From an uncultured Opitutaceae bacterium (GTDB taxonomy: Bacteria; Verrucomicrobiota; Verrucomicrobiia; Opitutales; Opitutaceae): 10,909 nucleotides of DNA. Where the stretch lies: assembly GCA_903885525.1 (NCBI GenBank), contig CAISJA010000453.1, forward strand, positions 1 through 10,909, written 5' to 3'. Each line of letters starts with the position of its first letter. The first letter of the stretch is position 1. Made by a program: the position numbers and the translations under genes. This document shows positions 5,463 to 10,909 of this stretch, piece after piece. The notes beneath the pieces are model-generated. The model made no database searches. It was not told the origin of the DNA and was given only the letters and a program-made list of their open reading frames with translations.

Positions 5463-5884
5463 GGCTCCCGGGCTTCCAAGGCGGAAAAGGTCTGCAAAAA
5501 TTTCTCAAATTCGGGGACAAAGCCTCCGAGGATGGCGGTCGATAACTCGTCGGCGGTCTTCTGGTTGTAGGTGTGGCTGCTGCGGTTGCGCCCTTGGATC
5601 ATCGCCATCCATTCCTCGCCCTGGGCAACCAGGCCCCGGGCGAAGGCTTCCCGGGTTACATCCTTCGAGCCATAAAGGTTGGTGGCGCCGCGGGATTCGA
5701 GAAAATCCTTGAGCGTGTTCCAGGCATGTTCGTGGGTAAACTCGAAGGCTTGGATGAGACCCTGCTGTTCGAGTTCCGACAGCTTGCGTTCCTGCGCCAA
5801 CCGGGCGGCGGCGGACAATTGGACAAAAGCCTTCCGGAAACTCTGGAGGCGCTGCCGCCAGCGGATGTCTGGGCTTTGACTCAC
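5459..5884 (-). CDS. HEPN-domain protein (HI0074/HepT-like), probable toxin or substrate-binding partner
   Basis: A 141-residue all-helical protein of the HI0074 nucleotidyltransferase substrate-binding/HEPN family. The HEPN ribonuclease motif R-x4-H-x-Y is intact as R99-N-R-S-S-H104-T-Y106, and FEFTHEHAWNTLKDFLESRG (47-66) and TREAFARGL (77-85) match the family. In HepT-type toxins R and H are catalytic for RNA cleavage and the tyrosine is the site AMPylated by MntA. It starts with GTG 5884, which overlaps the gluQRS stop (GTGA, 5884-5881), and its own stop overlaps the nucleotidyltransferase start, so all three are likely translated from one message. Whether it is an active toxin or only a binding partner, as first proposed for HI0074, cannot be told from sequence. 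Confidence 0.88.
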   Translation of the reverse strand: MSQSPDIRWRQRLQSFRKAFVQLSAAARLAQERKLSELEQQGLIQAFEFTHEHAWNTLKDFLESRGATNLYGSKDVTREAFARGLVAQGEEWMAMIQGRNRSSHTYNQKTADELSTAILGGFVPEFEKFLQTFSALEAREP

Positions 5885-6801
5885 GGCCGGAGGCTATTTG
5901 ATGGCGCGGGACCGTCAATCGGGGAAATGAGCCCAGTGGGTGCCCAGCCGCTTCGGAGCGCATCGGGCGTGAGGCCTTGGGCGCGGAGGGTGCGGAGGGC
6001 GAGGGCGTCGTGCCGCTTGGCGAGGCGGACGCCGGCGGCGTCGGTCACCAGCGGGCGATGGCAATAGGCCGGCGGGGTGAGGCCGAGGGCGTGCAGGAGG
6101 AGGAGCTGCCGGAAGGTGGACCTCAGCAGGTCCGCGCCGCGCACCACCTCGGTGATGCCCATGGCCGCATCGTCCACCGCGCACGCGAGCTGGTAGCTGG
6201 GCACGTCGTCCTTGCGCCAGACGAGGAAGTCGCCGAAATCCTGTCCGGCGACGGCGCGCTGGGGGCCGAAGCCGGCGTCACAAAAATTCACCGGGGTGCC
6301 GTCGGGCACGCGGAAGCGCCAGTTCACCCCGGCGCGGGGCAGGGCGGCGCGGCGTTCCCTTTCCGGGCCGGGCAGATTTTCCAGCCGGCAGGCGCCGGGG
6401 TAGAGCGGCTCCTCCGCCTGTTCATGCGGGGCGGTGGCGGCCGCCTGCACGTCGCGGCGGGAGCAGGTGCAGGGGTAGAGCGCCCCCGCGGCCCGCAGGC
6501 GCCCGAAGGCGGCCGCGTAGAGAGCGTGGCGGAGGCTTTGCGCGTAGGGGGCGTGCGGACCGTCGCGATCGGGGCCTTCGGTCCACTCCAGGCCAAACCA
6601 GCGCAGGTCCTCAAGCATGGCGGCGGCAAATTCCGGCCGGCAGCGGCCGGCATCGAGGTCGTCGTTGCGCAGCAGCAGCGTGCCTCCGGCGGCGCGAGCC
6701 CGCTCCTGGGCGGCCCAGAAGGTGCGGGCGTGCCCGAGGTGCAGGAACCCGGTGGGCGAGGGGGCGAGCCGCCCGCGGTAGTTGAGGGCTGGGTTGACCA
6801 C
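5881..6801 (-). CDS. gluQ: glutamyl-queuosine tRNA(Asp) synthetase
   Basis: A 306-residue paralogue of the glutamyl-tRNA synthetase catalytic core without anticodon-binding domain; GluQRS attaches glutamate to queuosine at position 34 of tRNA-Asp. Visible parts, counted from GTG 6801: RLAPSPTGFLHLGHA with the HIGH motif HLGH at 21-24; the zinc site C111-x-C113, Y134 and C138 (YPCTC and LYPGAC); and the KMSKS equivalent LAKRH at about 260-264. The glutamate-binding RxEDxD stretch reads RNDDLD. The frame continues 28 codons upstream into an intergenic repeat, so GTG 6801 is preferred. The last roughly 20 residues (after TPDALRS) exceed the usual end and carry the overlap with the HEPN gene. First gene of a three-gene operon. 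Confidence 0.93.
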   Translation of the reverse strand: MVNPALNYRGRLAPSPTGFLHLGHARTFWAAQERARAAGGTLLLRNDDLDAGRCRPEFAAAMLEDLRWFGLEWTEGPDRDGPHAPYAQSLRHALYAAAFGRLRAAGALYPCTCSRRDVQAAATAPHEQAEEPLYPGACRLENLPGPERERRAALPRAGVNWRFRVPDGTPVNFCDAGFGPQRAVAGQDFGDFLVWRKDDVPSYQLACAVDDAAMGITEVVRGADLLRSTFRQLLLLHALGLTPPAYCHRPLVTDAAGVRLAKRHDALALRTLRAQGLTPDALRSGWAPTGLISPIDGPAPSNSLRP

Positions 6802-6859
6802 GAATGGAATCAGATAAGCACAGCGAGGCTCCGCCGCAACCGAAACCAAGGCAGGTTGG

Positions 6860-7059
6860 AACCACAGATGGACACAAATTCGCACAGTTGGGTAGTCACC
6901 GCCATCGCGGCGGTGACGGAGTACCCTTCAATCGCCCCCCCCGTCCGGCAGAAAGAAGCCGATCGAAATGCGGGAGTACAGGAACCGCAGTCCAATGAAA
7001 GAGAATCGCCCAGGGCATTTTGGGATTACATCTGTGAAAATCTGTGTTCATCTGTGGTT
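6860..7059. repeat. 200-bp intergenic element with 28-bp imperfect terminal inverted repeats
   Basis: AACCACAGATGGACACAAAT... at 6860-6887 is matched, inverted, by 7032-7059, with 24 of 28 positions identical. The element fills most of the gap between the divergent gluQRS (start 6801) and LOG-family (start 7065) genes. It encodes no transposase, so it would be a non-autonomous or regulatory repeat. A perfect 9-bp stem (6895-6917) lies inside. The promoters of both neighbours must lie in or beside it. Confidence 0.6.
6895..6917. other. hairpin inside the inverted-repeat element
   Basis: GTCACCGCC (6895-6903) and GGCGGTGAC (6909-6917) pair perfectly around ATCGC. A further GTA/TAC pairing is possible outside after a small bulge. 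No T-run follows on either strand, so it is not an intrinsic terminator. Confidence 0.5.
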
Positions 7060-7064
7060 AAACC

Positions 7065-7643
7065 ATGAAGTCACTCTGCGTCTACTGCTCCTCCAGCGAC
7101 CGGCTCGACGCCAAGTATTTCGCTGCGGCCACCGCCGTCGGCCGCGAGATCGCCCACCGGCACTGGGCCCTGGTCTACGGCGGGGGCAAGACCGGCCTGA
7201 TGGGGGCGGTGGCGCGGGGAGTGAAGGCGCAGGGCGGGCATGTCGTCGGCATCATCCCGGAGTTCATGAAGGCGAAGGAGCTGGAGTTCACCGAGGCCGA
7301 CGAACTCATCTCCGTGCTGACGATGCGCGAGCGGAAGATGCTGATGGAGACCCGGGCCGATGCCTTCCTCGCCCTCCCCGGCGGCTGGGGCACGCTGGAG
7401 GAGGTGTTGGAAATCCTCACGCTGGCGCACCTCGAGGTGCTGCACAAGCCGGTGGTCCTGCTCAACCAGGACGGCTATTACGATGATCTGCTCCGGCTTT
7501 TCGAGCGGATCGTCGCCGAGAAATTCATGCATGCGACCATTCGCGGCAAGTTTGCCGTGGCGCGGACGGTGGAAGAGGTCTTTCCCCTGATCCAGGGCTG
7601 GCAGCACCAACCCGGCGACGCGAAGTGGTTTCAGACCAAGTAG
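7065..7643 (+). CDS. LOG family protein, probable nucleoside 5'-monophosphate phosphoribohydrolase (TIGR00730)
   Basis: A 192-residue Rossmann-fold protein with the complete LOG signature: YGGGKTGLMG (38-47), the substrate residues in RERK (88-91) and PGGWGTLEE (105-113), the family's PGGxGTxxE motif. LOG enzymes release ribose 5-phosphate from nucleoside monophosphates; the plant and some bacterial members activate cytokinins, while many bacterial ones probably act on purine or pyrimidine monophosphates. Length and N-terminus (MKSLCVYCSSSD) fit the family exactly. ATG 7065 lies 5 bp after the end of the inverted-repeat element, with no Shine-Dalgarno sequence. The Nudix gene follows after 17 bp, so the pair is probably an operon acting on nucleotides. 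Substrate not decidable from sequence. Confidence 0.94.
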   Translation: MKSLCVYCSSSDRLDAKYFAAATAVGREIAHRHWALVYGGGKTGLMGAVARGVKAQGGHVVGIIPEFMKAKELEFTEADELISVLTMRERKMLMETRADAFLALPGGWGTLEEVLEILTLAHLEVLHKPVVLLNQDGYYDDLLRLFERIVAEKFMHATIRGKFAVARTVEEVFPLIQGWQHQPGDAKWFQTK

Positions 7644-7660
7644 GAGCAGCCTGCCGCACG

Positions 7661-8248
7661 ATGTCCCTGTCCGCCCTCCTGTCCTTGCTGGAAAACCATG
7701 CGGTCCGGGCCGAAGCCGGGGCGGAGGCGGCCATGCTGGCGGAATATGCCCCCTTCATCCGGGCGCATCCCGATTGCCTATGGCGGACCTGCCTGAGCGG
7801 GCATCTGACGGCGTCGGCCTGGGTGGTTGATCCTGCCCGGCGACACACGCTCCTGACGCACCACCGCAAGCTCGACCGCTGGCTGCAGCTCGGCGGCCAT
7901 GCCGATGGGCAGGCCGACCTGCTCGCGGCCGCTGCGCGCGAGGCGCGGGAGGAGTCGGGGCTGGCCGAGGTGCGGCCGGTGGGGGCGGGGATTTTTGACG
8001 TCGACCGGCACCGCATCCCGGCGCGCGGGGCCGAGCCGGAACATTGGCATTACGATGTCCGGTTTCTGTTTGAAGCCGATCCGGCGGAGCCGCTCAAGGT
8101 CAGCGGCGAGTCCAAGGAACTCGCCTGGGTGGAGCTGGGTCGTGTCGCCGCGTTGAACCCGGGCGAGTCGCTCGCCCGGATGGGGCGGAAGACGCGGCGG
8201 CAGCCGGAGCAGGGAATCGGGCCGGGCGCACGCGCCGGCGGCGCCTGA
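7661..8248 (+). CDS. Nudix hydrolase
   Basis: A 195-residue protein with a Nudix domain at about 48-165. The Nudix box is GGHADGQADLLAAAAREARE followed by ESGL (78-101). The metal-binding REAREE core is intact; the first glutamate of the consensus (G-x5-E) is replaced, the loop reading HADGQAD. The stretch LTHHRKLDRWLQLGGHADG and the later HWHYDVRFLF (128-137) mark a subfamily that I have seen with this same variant, so it is probably active. Substrates of the family are nucleoside diphosphates linked to another group. ATG 7661 is chosen; TAGGAG at 7641-7646 is the best ribosome site, somewhat distant. An earlier GTG at 7625 would overlap the LOG gene. The last 25 residues are low-complexity and basic. 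Ends 57 bp from the convergent batD-like stop. Confidence 0.9.
   Translation: MSLSALLSLLENHAVRAEAGAEAAMLAEYAPFIRAHPDCLWRTCLSGHLTASAWVVDPARRHTLLTHHRKLDRWLQLGGHADGQADLLAAAAREAREESGLAEVRPVGAGIFDVDRHRIPARGAEPEHWHYDVRFLFEADPAEPLKVSGESKELAWVELGRVAALNPGESLARMGRKTRRQPEQGIGPGARAGGA
8159..8179. other. perfect hairpin near the 3' end of the Nudix gene
   Basis: CCGGGCGA (8159-8166) and TCGCCCGG (8172-8179) form an 8-bp stem with a 5-nt loop inside the coding region, encoding part of NPGESLARMG at the end of the Nudix domain. It may simply reflect codon choice. Confidence 0.35.
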
Positions 8249-8305
8249 GTGGCCCGCCGGGCTGGATCCGGCCAACGGCTTCGGGGATGGAGCCGCAGGC
8301 ATGCC

Positions 8306-10909
8306 TTACCGGTACAGCCGCGCCAGATCCTCGTTCCGGACCCAGCCGGCCTGGCCGCCGGGGAAGGCGAGGCGGGACCAACCCAGGAAGGTCTTGTCGA
8401 CCACGGCGATCGAGCCGGCGGAAAGGGGAGAGGTTTTCTGCGTGGTGTCGGCCTCGGTCGGGATGCTGCGGAGCGTGGTGGCGCGCCAGACGAGCACCGC
8501 CTCCGGATCAGCGAGAGCGCCGTAGGCATGGAGGCTGAAGGTCGCGGCGGCGGCGAGCAGCATGGCGAGGAGGATGGTGGCGAGGGCGGCGGGCCGCGCC
8601 CAGGCGCCGATCCGGCTAAAGCCCTTGAGGAGCAGCACCAGCAGCGCGGCGGCGGCGAGCAGCGCGGCGGCGAGCAGGGCGAACTGCCACTCCGCCGGGG
8701 AGGCGGTGCGGGCGAGGGCGCCGCGGCCTTCGCCCCGGGACAATTCGACCAGTTCGGGCGGGGCCAGGCCGGAACGTTGCAGGCCGAGCGAGAGGTCCCA
8801 GCGGGTGGTTTCATTGCGGGCGTCGAGGAGGAAGGCGCCGGTCCACTGCGCGGCCGCCTCGGCCCAGCGGTCCTGCTGGGCGACGGCGAGGCCAAGATTG
8901 TGGCGGGCGGTCCAGGCCTCGGGATGCTGCCGCACGGCGGTCCGCCAGCCCTGCTCGGCGGCCGGGTAATCGGCCCGTTTGTACGCCTCGGCGGGGGACT
9001 CAACACCAAAGGCGGAAGGCGGAAGCGCGGAAAGACTAAACAGAACTGCTATCCAGGCGCTGGCTTTCAGGACCTGATTCAGCCCTTCCGCTTTCAGTCC
9101 TTCCGCCTTGCCCAAGAAAGGGAACAAGTGGCGCGGGGTGAAGAGCGAGAAGAACGGCCAGCCGGGGATATTGACCGTGCGCAGGGCGGCCTCGGCCCGG
9201 TCGGGCCAGTCGGCCGGCAGCGGCGCATTTCTGCCATGCAAGGCGCGGTCGGCCTCGTCCCACAGCGCCGTCCAGGCCGCGGTGTCGCCGCCGGCCGCCG
9301 CGATGCTGTCCTGGAGCCGGGCGGCGGCCGGGGCGGCGTGGGGCACTTCCCAGAGCGTGGCGACGTGGTCCTGCCACCTGCGGAGTTGGGTGCGGAGCGC
9401 GGTCGGCTGGGCGCTGGCGCGGCGGAGTTCGGCGAGAGCCTGGAGCAGGGCAGTGCGGGCGGTGCGGCGGCCGCGCTGGGGGTCGAGCTGGCGCGAGCGG
9501 AGCGCGGCCAACACCAGCCACAGGAGCAGGGGCCCGATGGTGACGACACCCACGCAGAGGCGGACCAGCAGCGGGCCGGAGAGCGGGGCGAATCCCGAGC
9601 CGGGCCCGCTCACGGGATCGCGCGGGAGGTTGTCGGGGGCGACTGGCGGAACGGCCGCGGGAAGAGCGGGGGCCGCGGATGGCGCGGAGAGCGGCAGGGA
9701 GAACTGGAGCGGGCCGTTGGGGGTGGCGGGCGCCGCCGGGGCGGCGGCGCCGGGGCCCACGGTGAGGGTCACGGACTCGGTGTTGACGGTCTGGTAGGTG
9801 CCGCTGGCGGTGTCGAAATAGGTGAAGTGGAGGGGGCTGAGCGTATAGCGGCCGGGCTTGGTCGGGACGAGCACGACGTCCTCCGCGAGGGTGCCCTCAA
9901 AGAGGGATTTATCCTTCATCGTGCGTTTGGACTTGGGCTGGATGACGGAGAAATCGTTGGAGACTTCGCGCTGCGGCAGCCCGGGAATCTCGGGCCAGTT
10001 GCCGGTGCCCGTGAGCTCCAGCGTCCAGGTCACCGGCTCGCCGACGGCCGGGGCGGTGGGCACGACCTTGGAGACGAGGGTGAACTGGCCGACGGCGCCG
10101 CGGAAGCCGGCGGGCGCGGGGGGCAGCGGATTGACGGTGAGGGTGAGCGGCTCGGTGTTGAGCATGCGTTGCTCGACGGTCGGGGTGGTGAAGAAGCCGA
10201 AGCCGGACGAGCCCACCACGAGGTTGGCCAGCTGGGAGGCGGGTTTGAGCGTGTAGGCGCCGGCCGACTTGAAGTAGCCGCGGGTCTGCTGGGTGGCGAC
10301 GATGCGGCGCTCGCCCCGGAGCATGATTTCGGACGGCTCGGGCTTGGACCATTCTTCGATGACGAAGGGGGTCGGTTGCCAATCGACGGTGCTGGCCAGG
10401 GAATGGAAATAGCGTTTCACCACGCTGAGCGAGTAGGTGACGGGCACGACTTCGCCGGCCCAGAGGGTGTCCTTGGGCAGGGAGAACTTGGCGCTGGAGA
10501 TGTCGTCGAGGGCCAGCCCGGAGCTGCCGACGGTGGCGTCGCCGACGGTGAAACTGGCAGCGGCGACATGCAGCGGGCCCTTGTCGGTGGGGATGTCGAA
10601 CGCGGGGATGGTGATCGGAGCGCGCTTGTCGGGACGGATGGGGAAGACGAGGGAGTACTGCCGGGTGGTCTTGAAGTTCACGATCGACATGGAGCTACTT
10701 TGGGACGGCTGGCCGAAGGTGAGGCCGTCCACGCGCGGCAGTTTCAACCGGTCGAGCTCGGGCTCGCAGCCCTCGAAGGCGAGGGTGAGCTGGCTGACCT
10801 GGTTGAAGCCCAATTGGCCGCCGGGCGGGTCCCAGCGGACGGATTGGGCCAGGCCGGCGGTGACGCCGACGAGCAGCAGGAATATCCAGGTAGGAGCCTG
10901 CCTGCAGGC
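8306..10909 (-). CDS. BatD-BatE-like fusion protein, 5' end beyond the window
   Basis: One uninterrupted frame runs from the right edge to TAA 8306, at least 867 residues. Order of parts: a signal-peptide core (WIFLLLVGVTAGLAQS, about 10888-10840); BatD beta-sandwich repeats (about 10840-9760), with LPRVDGLTFGQPSQSSSMSI and PITIPAFDIPTDKG typical of BatD; a proline/alanine linker; a membrane helix (about 9577-9500); a cytoplasmic helical region; a repeat-like linker KAEGLKAEGLNQ (9109-9074); a second signal-like helix (about 9067-9002); two TPR units (about 8998-8786); two membrane helices (about 8689-8624 and 8593-8516); and a final SH3-like domain ending at 8309. The second half matches BatE. 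BatD and BatE belong to the Bat (Bacteroides aerotolerance) operon with MoxR and VWA proteins, expected to lie beyond the edge. No ATG, GTG or TTG occurs before the signal core, so the start is outside. Confidence 0.85.
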   Translation of the reverse strand, partial: ACRQAPTWIFLLLVGVTAGLAQSVRWDPPGGQLGFNQVSQLTLAFEGCEPELDRLKLPRVDGLTFGQPSQSSSMSIVNFKTTRQYSLVFPIRPDKRAPITIPAFDIPTDKGPLHVAAASFTVGDATVGSSGLALDDISSAKFSLPKDTLWAGEVVPVTYSLSVVKRYFHSLASTVDWQPTPFVIEEWSKPEPSEIMLRGERRIVATQQTRGYFKSAGAYTLKPASQLANLVVGSSGFGFFTTPTVEQRMLNTEPLTLTVNPLPPAPAGFRGAVGQFTLVSKVVPTAPAVGEPVTWTLELTGTGNWPEIPGLPQREVSNDFSVIQPKSKRTMKDKSLFEGTLAEDVVLVPTKPGRYTLSPLHFTYFDTASGTYQTVNTESVTLTVGPGAAAPAAPATPNGPLQFSLPLSAPSAAPALPAAVPPVAPDNLPRDPVSGPGSGFAPLSGPLLVRLCVGVVTIGPLLLWLVLAALRSRQLDPQRGRRTARTALLQALAELRRASAQPTALRTQLRRWQDHVATLWEVPHAAPAAARLQDSIAAAGGDTAAWTALWDEADRALHGRNAPLPADWPDRAEAALRTVNIPGWPFFSLFTPRHLFPFLGKAEGLKAEGLNQVLKASAWIAVLFSLSALPPSAFGVESPAEAYKRADYPAAEQGWRTAVRQHPEAWTARHNLGLAVAQQDRWAEAAAQWTGAFLLDARNETTRWDLSLGLQRSGLAPPELVELSRGEGRGALARTASPAEWQFALLAAALLAAAALLVLLLKGFSRIGAWARPAALATILLAMLLAAAATFSLHAYGALADPEAVLVWRATTLRSIPTEADTTQKTSPLSAGSIAVVDKTFLGWSRLAFPGGQAGWVRNEDLARLYR
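9009..9109. repeat. inverted purine/pyrimidine repeat at the BatD-BatE join
   Basis: On the plus strand 9009-9034 reads AAGGCGGAAGGCGGAAGCGC then GGAAAG, and 9091-9109 reads CTTTCAGTCCTTCCGCCTT, an imperfect inverted counterpart. The second arm is itself part of a tandem pair: AGCCCTTCCGCTTTC (9081-9095) and AGTCCTTCCGCCTTG (9096-9110). The arms enclose 56 bp encoding the signal-like helix start. The texture is intergenic rather than coding. Confidence 0.5.
10888..10909. repeat. REP-like palindromic sequence at the right edge
   Basis: The last 22 bases read AGGTAGGAGCCTGCCTGCAG then GC; the final ten, GCCTGCAGGC, are a perfect palindrome. The GTAGGAGC start followed by a small palindrome resembles REP-type intergenic repeats. 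It overlaps the first visible codons of the BatD-like protein. Cut by the window edge, so only tentative. Confidence 0.3.

Noticed and set aside
6802..6885. Longer GluQRS N-terminus (MRICVHLWF...)
   Set aside because: It is encoded by the left arm of the intergenic repeat and precedes the family's normal start by 28 residues.
5977..7068. 363-codon plus-strand open frame antisense to gluQRS
   Set aside because: gluQRS on the minus strand has complete catalytic and zinc motifs; the antisense product is Gly/Ala/Glu-rich and runs through the inverted-repeat element.
8249..8305. Terminator between the convergent Nudix and BatD-like genes
   Set aside because: Only short GC stems (such as CGGCT/AGCCG) without a T-run on either strand.
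9108..9797. Plus-strand open frame antisense to the BatD-like region
   Set aside because: Ser/Arg/Gly-rich shadow of a recognised domain on the minus strand.

Overview
The window is GC-rich and gene-dense, with bacterial gene families throughout. The combination of a DUF5069 protein, an FmdB-type protein without its ribbon cysteines, a BatD/BatE-like protein and start codons mostly lacking Shine-Dalgarno sequences suggests a Verrucomicrobiota genome, perhaps Opitutales. That placement is inference from family content; no rRNA or marker gene is present. No tRNA, CRISPR array, insertion sequence or phage gene was seen.

Layout, left to right. (1) 1-496: the possible end of an upstream gene, then a small multi-helix membrane protein whose 5' end looks frameshifted. 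(2) 714-2106 (+): a YhcH/YjgK/YiaL-family protein followed 7 bp later by the 23S rRNA m6A methyltransferase gene rlmJ, closed by a hairpin-T6 terminator. (3) 2161-2944 (-): a small Hsp20 with a strong downstream terminator, then a 69-residue unrecognised reading frame. (4) 2945-3301: a non-coding or weakly coding stretch with two adjacent hairpins. (5) 3302-3667 (+): a MazG-like nucleotide pyrophosphohydrolase. (6) 3746-4559 (-): an FmdB-like protein and a DUF5069 protein, probably one operon. (7) 4735-5094 (+): a three-helix membrane protein of unknown function. (8) 5097-6801 (-): an overlapping operon of gluQRS (glutamyl-queuosine tRNA-Asp synthetase), a HEPN-domain protein and a minimal nucleotidyltransferase, the last two resembling a HepT/MntA toxin-antitoxin pair. 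(9) 6860-7059: a 200-bp intergenic repeat with 28-bp imperfect terminal inverted repeats. (10) 7065-8248 (+): a LOG-family phosphoribohydrolase and a Nudix hydrolase. (11) 8306-10909 (-, runs off the right edge): one long frame joining BatD to a BatE-like TPR/SH3 protein, with a repeat-like linker at the join.

Most genes are housekeeping or nucleotide/RNA metabolism. The points most worth a second look are the toxin-antitoxin-like pair translationally coupled behind a tRNA-modifying enzyme, the BatD-BatE fusion at a repeat-derived junction, and the inverted-repeat element placed exactly between two divergent genes. I did not find strong evidence of a wholly new system.
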